Translations under genes and position numbers: made by a program
Shown here: positions 1-6,868 of the stretch, piece after piece
How the letters are laid out: each line of letters opens with the position of its first letter
Position numbering within the stretch: position 1 is the first letter of the stretch
The notes under the pieces: model-generated
Database searches by the model: none
What the model was told of the DNA's origin: nothing
Seen by the model: the letters and a program-made list of their open reading frames with translations, nothing else
Source: CAZZNQ01 sp964655775
GTDB lineage: Bacteria > Planctomycetota > Brocadiia > SM23-32
DNA: 27,063 nt
Assembly (NCBI GenBank): GCA_964655775.1
Contig: CAZZNQ010000057.1
Span: 1 to 27,063 of the forward strand
Reading direction: 5' to 3'

Positions 1-59
1 GGTAGAGCAGGGGATTCATAAGCCTCGGGTCGGGGGTTCAAATCCCTCCTCCGCTACCA
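1..59 (+). tRNA. tRNA-Met (CAU), 3' part, cut by window start
   Basis: The 3' part of a tRNA is visible: the end of the D arm (GGTAGAGC), an anticodon loop TTCATAA (15-21) with anticodon CAT at 17-19, a T arm with loop TTCAAAT (37-43) between GGGGG and CCCTC, the acceptor 3' strand (49-55), discriminator A at 56 and an encoded CCA at 57-59. The 5' acceptor strand lies outside the window. The anticodon stem (10-14 with 22-26) has one A-G mismatch next to the loop. Elongator Met is the most likely identity. A CAU anticodon could also be tRNA-Ile with lysidine, and the missing 5' half prevents a firm choice. Confidence 0.88.
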
Positions 60-446
60 CTTTTTTCTGCCCGTGGCAGTGCCCGCTCCGGGGCCAAGTG
101 CCGTGCAGCCCGGTGTGGCACTCCTTCCCCGGCTGCTCTCACCTGCTTCGTCTCGGCCTGTGTGGACCCGAAGGCCCGTCTGCCACATTGACAGCCGGAA
201 TGGTTCCCGCCCCCGGTCGCTGTCGGAATGGCACCGGCGTTGTTGGCCTCGATTCAGTTGCGCAATCGCCCTCCAACGCCGATAATGGCTTTTAAGGCCT
301 TCATGGGCCGCTCTCGCCTATCCGACGCCTTTCCCCTTCCGGTGCTGGGGGTCGGTCGGCACAGTCTTTGCACCAGTGAATGCCAAGCATACCTCGTTTG
401 TCATCTAGCCTTATTCTGACATGTGTTTCGCAGGAGGATTGCGGGA
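60..446. other. Intergenic region upstream of groEL1, no gene seen
   Basis: These 387 bases lie between the tRNA and the first chaperonin gene. Short open frames here lack ribosome binding sites and resemble nothing. I found no CIRCE-type inverted repeat (TTAGCACTC-N9-GAGTGCTAA) and no sigma32-type pair. A weak sigma70-like pair, TTGCGC (258-263), 17 bases, GATAAT (281-286), could drive groEL1 with a leader of about 150 nt, but its -35 is poor. How the chaperonin genes are controlled is not evident from the sequence. Confidence 0.5.
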
Positions 447-2135
447 ATGGCCGCAAAGGAACTGGCGTTCGGACAGGAAGCACAAGAGAAGCTGTTGAAC
501 GGAGTGGGCAAGCTTGCACGGGCCGTCAAGCAGACGCTGGGGCCCAAGGGACGAAACGCCGTTCTCGACAAGGGCTGGGGAAGCCCGAAGGTCACTAAGG
601 ACGGCGTCACCGTGGCCGAAGATATAGAGCTCAGCGATCAGTACGAGAATCTCGGCGCGCAGCTCCTGAAGCAGGCGGCCTCCAAGACCAATGACGACGC
701 AGGTGACGGCACCACCACGGCTACCGTGCTGGGTGAGGCGCTCTGCCGCGAAGGCATGAAGCGCGTTGTGGCCGGCTGCGACTCCATGGCGCTGAGGCGG
801 GGCATGCAGAAGGCGGCCGACGCCGTGGTGGCGGAACTGAAGAAGCACAGCAAGTCGGTGGAGAAGGACGAGGACATCGCTGCTGTGGCCACGATCGCCG
901 CCAACAACGACCGAGAGATCGGCCGCATGATCGCCCGGGCCATGGACAAAGTCGGCCGTCGGGGCGTGATCACCATCGAAGAGGGCCGTACCACCGAGAC
1001 CGAACTGGAAGTCGTCGAGGGCATGCAGTTCGACCGAGGCTATCTGTCCCCGCAGTTCATCACCGACGAGGACAGTATGGAGTGCGTGCTGGAGAACTGC
1101 TACGTGCTGGTCTTCGAGAAGAAACTCTCCAATGCCCGCGCGGTCGCTCCGCTGCTGGAGAAAGTGGCCGGAGCGAAGAAGCCGCTGCTGATCATCAGCG
1201 AAGACGTCGAGTCCGATGCGTTGGCCACGCTGGTCGTCAACAAGCTGCGCGGCGTGCTGACCTGCTGCGCCGTGAAGGCGCCCGGCTACGGCGACAGGCG
1301 CAAAGCGATGATGGAAGACATCGCGATACTCACCGGCGCCCGACCGATCTTCGAGGATCTGGGCGTGGAGCTGGAGAACGTCCAGCTCAGCGATCTGGGC
1401 GTCGCCAAGAAGATCACGGTCACCAAGAACACGACCACGATAGTCGAGGGTGCCGGTTCCGAGGCCGACATCCATGGCCGCGTGCAGCAGATTGAGCGCG
1501 AGATCGAGTCCACCACCAGCGATTACGATCGCGAGAAGCTTCAGGAGCGACTCGCGAAGCTGGGCAAAGGCGTCGCGCAGATCAACGTGGGAGCCACCAC
1601 CGAGACCGAGATGAAGGAGAAGAAGGCCAGGGTGGAAGACGCTCTCAACGCGACCCACGCTGCGGTCGAGGAAGGCATTCTGCCTGGCGGCGGCGTGGCC
1701 CTGCACAGGGCCGCCGGCGCTGTCGACGCGCTGGACCTGGATGGCGACGAGGCGGTCGGTGCGGCCGTTGTGCGCGCCGCGCTGTCCGTGCCTCTGATGA
1801 CCATAGCCTCCAACGCCGGCGTGGAAGGGGCCGTTGCGGCGCATAAGTTGGCCGCCAACGACGATTACTCGTTCGGCTTCAACGCAGAGTCCGAGGAATA
1901 CTGCGACATGCTTGAAGCGGGCGTCATCGACCCGACCAAGGTCATCCGCATTGCCCTCCAGAATGCCGTGAGTGTCGCCGGAATAGTGCTGAGCACCGAG
2001 TGCCTCATCCGCGAGGAGAAGGAAGAGGCGCCCGATATGGCCGGTGCCGGTATGGAAGGCATGGGCGGTATGGGCGGCATGGGAGGCATGGGCGGAATGG
2101 GCGGAATGGGCGGCGGAATGCCCGGCATGATGTAA
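447..2135 (+). CDS. groEL: Chaperonin GroEL, copy 1 (60 kDa, GGM-tailed)
   Basis: ATP-driven cytosolic chaperonin, 562 aa, that encloses folding proteins with GroES. The start is ATG 447, 9 nt after AGGAGG (432-437); an in-frame start at 423 lies upstream of this site. ATPase motifs are intact: LGPKGRN, TKDGVTVA (Asp52 in E. coli numbering), GDGTTTATV (Asp87), ARVEDALNAT (Asp398) and PGGGVAL. The C-terminus is a classic run of GGM repeats. Two usually hydrophobic apical residues that contact substrate and GroES differ: the segment GYLSPQF has Gln where E. coli has Tyr203, and RAVAPLLE has Ala where E. coli has Leu234. It is followed by groES and a second groEL, so it may serve a narrower set of clients. 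The family assignment is certain; the specialisation is an inference. Confidence 0.98.
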   Translation: MAAKELAFGQEAQEKLLNGVGKLARAVKQTLGPKGRNAVLDKGWGSPKVTKDGVTVAEDIELSDQYENLGAQLLKQAASKTNDDAGDGTTTATVLGEALCREGMKRVVAGCDSMALRRGMQKAADAVVAELKKHSKSVEKDEDIAAVATIAANNDREIGRMIARAMDKVGRRGVITIEEGRTTETELEVVEGMQFDRGYLSPQFITDEDSMECVLENCYVLVFEKKLSNARAVAPLLEKVAGAKKPLLIISEDVESDALATLVVNKLRGVLTCCAVKAPGYGDRRKAMMEDIAILTGARPIFEDLGVELENVQLSDLGVAKKITVTKNTTTIVEGAGSEADIHGRVQQIEREIESTTSDYDREKLQERLAKLGKGVAQINVGATTETEMKEKKARVEDALNATHAAVEEGILPGGGVALHRAAGAVDALDLDGDEAVGAAVVRAALSVPLMTIASNAGVEGAVAAHKLAANDDYSFGFNAESEEYCDMLEAGVIDPTKVIRIALQNAVSVAGIVLSTECLIREEKEEAPDMAGAGMEGMGGMGGMGGMGGMGGMGGGMPGMM

Positions 2136-2150
2136 ACCGACATGCTAAGC

Positions 2151-2181
2151 GGCGCGGGCGCGGCCCAGTCGCGCCCGCGCC
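2151..2181 (+). promoter_or_regulatory. Perfect 12-bp GC hairpin between groEL1 and groES
   Basis: GGCGCGGGCGCG (2151-2162) pairs perfectly with CGCGCCCGCGCC (2170-2181) around a 7-nt loop. No T-run follows, so it is not a standard intrinsic terminator. Position and stability suggest an mRNA processing, 3'-end protection or attenuation element that could set the groEL1 to groES/groEL2 ratio. The structure is seen in the sequence; the role is inferred. Confidence 0.6.
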
Positions 2182-2248
2182 GGATGCAGCAACAACGTAA
2201 TCACACTGAGAATAACAGCAAACAGTCTATTGCGGAGGTCTTACGAGG

Positions 2249-2542
2249 ATGGCCGAGATAAAGCCGCTGAATGACCGTGTGGTGGTGGAACCCCTTGAAG
2301 AGGGGGAGAAGACCGTAGGTGGCATTTTCCTGCCCGAGACGGCCAAGGAGAAGCCGCAGCAGGGCAAGATAGTGGCGACCGGGCCAGGCAAGGTCCTTGA
2401 GAGCGGCGAGCGGTCTGCCATGAACGTGAAGAAGGGCGACACCGTCCTCTTCGCCAAGTACAGCGGCACCGAGGTCGAGGTGGGCGGCAAAGACCTGCTC
2501 GTCATGCGCGAGAGCGACCTGCTGGCCGTCCTGGAAGACTGA
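2249..2542 (+). CDS. groES: Co-chaperonin GroES
   Basis: Heptameric lid of the GroEL chamber, 97 aa, the usual length. It starts with MAEIKPLNDRVVVEP, typical of the Cpn10 fold. The mobile-loop region that contacts GroEL (about residues 18-36, EEGEKTVGGIFLPE) and the conserved P(Q)QGKIVATGPGK segment are present; it ends VMRESDLLAVLED. Ribosome binding sequences GGAGG (2234-2238) and GAGG (2245-2248) precede ATG 2249. It is the only groES in the window and sits between two groEL genes, so it probably serves both rings. The intergenic space to groEL1 (113 nt) contains a strong hairpin. Confidence 0.98.
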   Translation: MAEIKPLNDRVVVEPLEEGEKTVGGIFLPETAKEKPQQGKIVATGPGKVLESGERSAMNVKKGDTVLFAKYSGTEVEVGGKDLLVMRESDLLAVLED

Positions 2543-2607
2543 TTCAGGAATACCCAACCTGCGCGGCCGAATAGCGCCGCACGGACTTGCTTTCCCGGAG
2601 GAAACCG

Positions 2608-4230
2608 ATGGCTGCAAAACAACTGAGATACGGCGAGGAAGCACGCAGCAAGATACTGAAGGGCGTGCAGAAACTGGCGGACGCCGTCCGGGTCACAATG
2701 GGCCCCACCGGCAGAACCGTCATACTCCAGAAGAGCTACGGCGGCCCAAAGGTCACCAAGGACGGCGTGACCGTTGCGAAGGAGATCGAGCTTGAGGACA
2801 AGTTCGAAAACATGGGCGCCAAGTTGGTGAATGAAGTCGCCTCCAAGACCAGCGACGACGCCGGGGACGGGACCACGACGGCCACCGTGCTGGCCGAGTT
2901 GATCTACCGCGAGGGACTGAAGGCCGTGGCGGCCGGCGCCAACCCCATGGCCGTCAAGCGAGGTCTGGACGATGCCGTAGCGGCCGTGGTCGACGAGCTT
3001 CGGGCCAGGAGCACCGAGGTCGGCGACAGGGAGTCCATCGCCCAGGTGGCTACCATCAGCGCCAACAACGACCGCGAGATAGGCGACCTGCTTGCCGATG
3101 CCGTCGAGAAGGTCGGCAAGGACGGCGTGATTACCGTCGAGGACGGCAACACGCTGGAGACGCAGCTCGACTTCGTCGAAGGTATGCAGTTCGACAAGGG
3201 CTACCTCTCGCCGTACTTCGTGACCGATGCCGAGAGCATGGAGACCGTGCTCGAAGACGCCTACATCCTCATCTACCAGACCAAGATCAGCAATCTGCGC
3301 GACATGATCCCGCTGCTGGAGAAGGTGGCCGGAAGCGGCAAGCCGCTACTGCTGGTGGCGGAAGACGTTGAGGGAGAGGCGCTGGCGGCCTTGGTGGTCA
3401 ACAAGCTGCGTGGCGCTCTGCCGTGCTGCGCCGTGAAGGCACCCGGGTTCGGCGACCGTCGCAAGGCGATGCTGGGCGACCTGGCCGTGCTGACGGGCGG
3501 ACGCTTCATCAGCGAGGACCTGGGCGTGAAGCTGGAGAACCTCCAGTTGAGCGACCTGGGGCAGGCGTCCAGAATCGTCATCACCAAGGACGACACGACC
3601 GTGATCGGTGGAGCGGGCAAGACGGCGGACGTTAAGGCCCGTATCGACCAGATCCGTCGGCAGATCGAGGAGACCACCAGCGACTACGACCGCGAGAAGC
3701 TCCAGGAGCGCCTTGCGCGCCTGAGCGGCGGCGTGGCCGTTATCCGCGTGGGCGCGGCTACCGAAGCCGAGATGACCGAGAAGAAGGCCCGCGTCGAGGA
3801 TGCGCTGCACGCCACTCGAGCAGCGGTTGCCGAAGGCGTGATCCCCGGCGGCGGCTGCACCACCGTGCGCTGCAAGAGCAACGTGATGAAGCGGCGGGAG
3901 AGGCTGCGCGGCGACGAGAAGATCGGCGCCGACATCATCGCCAAGGCCCTTGAGGCGCCGTTGAGCACGATCGCCGCGAACACGGGCCTGAACGGGGCCG
4001 TGGTGGTCGCGGAGGTGCTTGACCGCGAGGACGGCGTCGGCTTCAACGCCAACACCGGCGAGTACGTCGACATGATGGAAGCCGGCATCCTGGATCCGAC
4101 CAAGGTCACCAGGACGGCGCTGGAGAACGCCGCCAGCATCGCCGGTCTGATGCTCACCACGGAGACCATGGTCACCGAGATAGGGGACGAAGAAGAAGAC
4201 GCCGAAGTCCCCGAAGGAACCGTGAGATAG
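2608..4230 (+). CDS. groEL: Chaperonin GroEL, copy 2 (no GGM tail)
   Basis: Second 60 kDa chaperonin, 540 aa. ATG 2608 follows GGAGGA (2597-2602); a frame extension to 2587 would start upstream of that site. Asp52 (TKDGVTVA), Asp87 (GDGTTTATV) and Asp398 (ARVEDALHAT) equivalents are kept, as is the apical substrate groove (GYLSPYF, RDMIPLLE, EALAALVV). Three things are odd. The C-terminus ends in an acidic stretch (DEEEDAEVPEGTVR) with no GGM repeats. The segment after the PGGG loop, normally VALxRA, reads CTTVRCKSNV followed by a basic MKRRERLR stretch. The E. coli Lys34 and Asp41 positions are Thr and Gln. It is clearly a GroEL and probably active, but diverged from its neighbour. Multiple specialised GroELs are known in several phyla, including Chlamydiae. 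Confidence 0.97.
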   Translation: MAAKQLRYGEEARSKILKGVQKLADAVRVTMGPTGRTVILQKSYGGPKVTKDGVTVAKEIELEDKFENMGAKLVNEVASKTSDDAGDGTTTATVLAELIYREGLKAVAAGANPMAVKRGLDDAVAAVVDELRARSTEVGDRESIAQVATISANNDREIGDLLADAVEKVGKDGVITVEDGNTLETQLDFVEGMQFDKGYLSPYFVTDAESMETVLEDAYILIYQTKISNLRDMIPLLEKVAGSGKPLLLVAEDVEGEALAALVVNKLRGALPCCAVKAPGFGDRRKAMLGDLAVLTGGRFISEDLGVKLENLQLSDLGQASRIVITKDDTTVIGGAGKTADVKARIDQIRRQIEETTSDYDREKLQERLARLSGGVAVIRVGAATEAEMTEKKARVEDALHATRAAVAEGVIPGGGCTTVRCKSNVMKRRERLRGDEKIGADIIAKALEAPLSTIAANTGLNGAVVVAEVLDREDGVGFNANTGEYVDMMEAGILDPTKVTRTALENAASIAGLMLTTETMVTEIGDEEEDAEVPEGTVR

Positions 4231-4339
4231 CGGCGGCGGCCTGCTTCCTGACGCTCCTCACGTTTGAGGGTGGACCAGGAGCGGGCTATCGGCGCCCCCA
4301 TGCCGGCCGACGGTTCGGCGTGAAAGATCGCACAGCGGA

Positions 4340-4371
4340 ACCCGAGGGTCGCCGGGCGGCGACCCTCGGGT
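4340..4371 (+). terminator. Perfect 14-bp hairpin between groEL2 and dnaJ
   Basis: ACCCGAGGGTCGCC (4340-4353) pairs with GGCGACCCTCGGGT (4358-4371) around loop GGGC; flanking GCGGAA and TTCCGC can extend the stem with a small bulge. The downstream sequence CTGTTTCC is only weakly T-rich. It probably terminates or attenuates the chaperonin transcript before dnaJ, allowing separate control. Efficiency cannot be judged from sequence. Confidence 0.6.
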
Positions 4372-4428
4372 CTGTTTCCGCGCCGGGGCGATAGCCAGAA
4401 CCAAGAGGAGAACGGGCGCAAATTGCCG

Positions 4429-5559
4429 ATGGCGGGCCAGGACTACTACGAGATTCTCGGCGTGTCGCGGGAGGCCACCGACGGCGAGATCAAGAAGGCC
4501 TATCGCAAGCTAGCGCTGAAATACCACCCTGACCGTAACCCGGACGATCCCGATGCCGCGGAGAAGTTCAAAGAGGCCGCGGCGGCTTACGATGTGCTGC
4601 GCGATCCGGAGTTGCGGCAGCGGTACGATCGTTTCGGTGAGGCCGGTCTCGACCGGTCGAGGCTCCACGATTTCAGCTCGTTCGATGACATATTCAGCGT
4701 TTTCAGTGACGTCTTCGGCGGCGGCAGCATATTCGGCGACTTTTTCTCCGGACGGGGGCGCGGTCAGTCGGCGAAGGGCCGCAACCTGCGAGTAGGAGTC
4801 GAACTGGACCTTGCCGAAGTTCTCACGGGCGTGGAGCGATCCATTGTTCTTACGCGGGACGAACTGTGTCCGGAATGCGACGGTACTGGAGCCGCTCCCG
4901 ACGGCTTTCGCACGTGTTCGCAATGTCGCGGTTACGGCCAGGTGGAAACCCGGCAGGGCTTCTTCCGCATGCGCGTGAGCTGCCCGCGGTGCCACGGCGA
5001 AGGCAAGACCATCGTCGACCCGTGCCCGGTCTGCGAGGGGGTGGGGCGCGAGAGGAAGGAAGTCGAGGTCACCGTCCATATTCCGGCAGGTGTCGAGTCC
5101 GGCACACGACTGCGGGTGCGCGGCCAGGGCGAGCCGGCGCCCGGGGGGGTGCGGGGCGATCTCTACTGCGACGTATTCGTCGCCAGGCATCCGGTGTTCG
5201 AACGCAAGGGGGCCGAGTTGCTCTGCGAAGTGCCCATCGCCTATTCCATGGCTGTTCTGGGTGGAGAGATTCAGGTGCCGAAGCTTGAAGGCGACGCTGC
5301 GGACCTGGAGATTCCCGCCGGAACCCAAAGCGGGGAGCTCTTCCGGCTGCCGGGTCTGGGTATGCCGCATCTGAGTCGGCACGACCGGGGCGACATGGTG
5401 GTCCGCGTGGTGGTGGAAACCCCCCGGAAGCTCACGCCGCGCCAGGAGGAAGTTCTGCGTGAGCTCGCAGAGATCGAGCACGTCCACGTATCCGAACAGC
5501 GGCGCAGCTTCCTGGACAAGATCAAAGAGTATATCTACGGCAAAGAAGACGAGAGCTAA
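4429..5559 (+). CDS. dnaJ: Chaperone protein DnaJ (Hsp40, class I)
   Basis: Cytosolic J-domain co-chaperone that delivers substrates to DnaK and stimulates its ATPase, 376 aa. Domain order is complete: J domain (1 to about 68) with the HPD motif in KYHPDRNP; a Gly/Phe-rich linker (SIFGDFFSGRGRG); a zinc-binding domain with four CxxCxGxG repeats (CPECDGTG, CSQCRGYG, CPRCHGEG, CPVCEGVG); then the two C-terminal beta domains. The start is uncertain: ATG 4429 gives the family-typical MAGQDYYEILGV, but the best ribosome site (AAGAGGAG, 4403-4410) is 18 nt away, and an in-frame TTG at 4423 is better spaced. grpE follows after 4 nt. dnaK itself is absent from the window. Confidence 0.97.
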   Translation: MAGQDYYEILGVSREATDGEIKKAYRKLALKYHPDRNPDDPDAAEKFKEAAAAYDVLRDPELRQRYDRFGEAGLDRSRLHDFSSFDDIFSVFSDVFGGGSIFGDFFSGRGRGQSAKGRNLRVGVELDLAEVLTGVERSIVLTRDELCPECDGTGAAPDGFRTCSQCRGYGQVETRQGFFRMRVSCPRCHGEGKTIVDPCPVCEGVGRERKEVEVTVHIPAGVESGTRLRVRGQGEPAPGGVRGDLYCDVFVARHPVFERKGAELLCEVPIAYSMAVLGGEIQVPKLEGDAADLEIPAGTQSGELFRLPGLGMPHLSRHDRGDMVVRVVVETPRKLTPRQEEVLRELAEIEHVHVSEQRRSFLDKIKEYIYGKEDES

Positions 5560-5563
5560 GAGC

Positions 5564-6190
5564 ATGCCCGAGCACGCCAAAGACGAGATGAACGACAATC
5601 CGGAACAGCCGGCGGGCAATGACCCGGGCCCGGAGCAGGAGGAGTCCGGGGGGCCCGAGGCCGCCGAGCAGGGCGAAGGGGAGCGGGTGACGCTGCCATA
5701 TGTCCAGTTCGAGGAACTGAAGACGCTGGCCAGGGAGCGTGACGAGTACCTGCGCCGCCTCCAGCGCTCTGTCGCGGACTACCAGAACCTCCAGAAACGC
5801 ATCGATCGCTTGCGCGACATGGCTCGAGTCGATATCCTTCGGTCCCTCGGAGAGGCGATCCTGCCCGTGGCGGACGACCTCGCCCGGGCGCTGGAGTCGG
5901 CGCGTTCCGTGGAGGGATGCGAGGCGATAGTACAGGGACTGGAGCTGGTGGACAGGAGCTTTTACAGCGCGCTTGCGAAGCTGGGAATCGAACCCGTCGA
6001 CGCCGAAGGGCAGGAGTTCGACCCCCGCTATCACGAGGCGACCGCGCAGTTCGAGCAGGCGGACGCGCCCCCGAACACGGTGATCAAGGAACTCAAGAAG
6101 GGATTCGTTCTCGGCGATATCGTGCTTCGCCCCAGCCAGGTGGTGGTGGCGGTGGCGCCGGCTTCTCCCTCCGAGGATGGCAGTGGCTGA
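5564..6190 (+). CDS. grpE: GrpE, nucleotide exchange factor of DnaK
   Basis: Homodimeric cytosolic factor, 208 aa, that releases ADP from DnaK. It has a disordered acidic N-terminus (about 1-40, rich in E, G and P), a long coiled-coil helix (about 45-95, RERDEYLRRLQRSVADYQNLQKR region, here split for length), and the C-terminal four-helix plus beta-wing domain with family signatures DPRYHEA and KKGFVLGDIVLRPSQV. ATG 5564 lies 4 nt after the dnaJ stop, so translation is probably coupled; an in-frame ATG at 5588 is an alternative, and neither has a strong Shine-Dalgarno sequence. The dnaJ-grpE pairing supports one transcript. Confidence 0.96.
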   Translation: MPEHAKDEMNDNPEQPAGNDPGPEQEESGGPEAAEQGEGERVTLPYVQFEELKTLARERDEYLRRLQRSVADYQNLQKRIDRLRDMARVDILRSLGEAILPVADDLARALESARSVEGCEAIVQGLELVDRSFYSALAKLGIEPVDAEGQEFDPRYHEATAQFEQADAPPNTVIKELKKGFVLGDIVLRPSQVVVAVAPASPSEDGSG

Positions 6191-6268
6191 TAGGGCGGGC
6201 GCCGCCGAGACCGGCAGCGTTACCGGAACAGACACCTCTTCGGCAAGCACAGAGAGTGACTACGAAGC

Positions 6269-6529
6269 ATGCCGACTTACGACTACAAATGCAGCAGTTG
6301 CGGACACATGCTGGAGGCCTTCCAGGGCATTAACGATGATCCGTTGAGGAAGTGCCCCAAGTGCAGCAAGCACAAACTCGAGCGGCTGATAAGCGCCGGG
6401 GCCGGCATCATATTCAAGGGGTCCGGGTTCTACGCGACCGATTACTCCAGCAGTTCGCGAGCACCCAGTCCAGGCTCCGACGGTGAGAGCAGCGATTCGA
6501 CGGATTCCGGCGGCGGCTCGGACGACTGA
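6269..6529 (+). CDS. FmdB-family small zinc-ribbon protein
   Basis: An 86-aa protein of the FmdB / CxxC_CxxC_SSSS type. It begins MPTYDYKCSSCGHMLE and has two CxxC knuckles (CSSC and CPKC) that should bind one zinc, followed by the family-typical GSGFYATDY segment and a low-complexity Ser/Gly/Asp tail. Such proteins were first described as putative regulators near formamidase genes, but their general role is unknown. Here it follows grpE (78 nt gap) and precedes yacG (24 nt gap), which suggests cotranscription with the chaperone genes. No direct evidence for DNA binding is visible. Confidence 0.9.
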   Translation: MPTYDYKCSSCGHMLEAFQGINDDPLRKCPKCSKHKLERLISAGAGIIFKGSGFYATDYSSSSRAPSPGSDGESSDSTDSGGGSDD

Positions 6530-6553
6530 TCGCACGGGTGCCGGAGGTGGAGA

Positions 6554-6754
6554 ATGGGCAAAGGCGCGCTGGTGGTCAGCTGTCCTACCTGCGGGGAGCC
6601 CGTTTCACGGAAACAGAAGGACGACGCGCCGTTCTTCCCGTTCTGCAGCGAACGATGCAAGCTGGTGGACCTCGGGAAGTGGTTTGAGGGCGAGCATCGC
6701 ATCAGCGACGGTGAAGAGGGCGACGCCGCTTCGGAGCGCGGGGACGCAGAGTAG
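6554..6754 (+). CDS. yacG: DNA gyrase inhibitor YacG-type zinc protein
   Basis: A 66-aa zinc-finger protein. CPTCGEP and FCSERCKLVDLGKWFEGEHRI match the YacG signature, with four Cys as zinc ligands and the conserved (R)CKLxDLGxW block. E. coli YacG binds GyrB and inhibits gyrase; that function is transferred from the family. A purine-rich ribosome site (GGAGGTGGAG, 6542-6551) precedes ATG 6554. The last 14 residues are acidic and not conserved. It closes the dnaJ-grpE-zinc ribbon run. Confidence 0.92.
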   Translation: MGKGALVVSCPTCGEPVSRKQKDDAPFFPFCSERCKLVDLGKWFEGEHRISDGEEGDAASERGDAE

Positions 6755-6778
6755 TGCGGCGCGCGCGTTTTTTTGCGG

Positions 6779-6806
6779 TTGACAATCCGCCCGTAGGCCG
6801 TATAAA
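6779..6806 (+). promoter_or_regulatory. Strong sigma70-like promoter for the 6869 gene
   Basis: TTGACA (6779-6784), a 16-base spacer and TATAAA (6801-6806) form a near-consensus housekeeping promoter. The expected start is near 6813, giving a leader of about 55 nt to ATG 6869. A T7 run (6768-6774) lies just upstream after a short GCGC palindrome; it may help end the yacG transcript, but the stem is weak. The promoter marks a new transcription unit, separate from the chaperone block. Confidence 0.8.
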
Positions 6807-6868
6807 GTGGCGTCTCCAGAGGGGCATTGTTTGCAACTGGTAAGCTCGATGGCCGGGAGAAAGAGGCG

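Noticed and set aside
188..193. TTGACA upstream of groEL1
   Set aside because: No -10-like hexamer lies 15-19 bases downstream, so it is not supported as a promoter.
411..1844. Long minus-strand open frame opposite groEL1
   Set aside because: It mirrors the codon pattern of groEL1 in GC-rich DNA, is low-complexity in translation and has no ribosome site.
2050..2130. Tandem DNA repeat
   Set aside because: It is the coding sequence of the GGM tail of GroEL1, a normal feature.
3847..3921. Compensated frameshift in groEL2
   Set aside because: The alternative frames give a stop or a worse match than the annotated frame.
4510..5619. Minus-strand open frame opposite dnaJ
   Set aside because: It is the antisense shadow of a complete dnaJ with all domains; no independent motif is visible.
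6755..6776. Terminator after yacG (GCGC palindrome and T7)
   Set aside because: The palindrome cannot form a stem of more than about 3 bp with a usable loop; the T-run alone is weak evidence.
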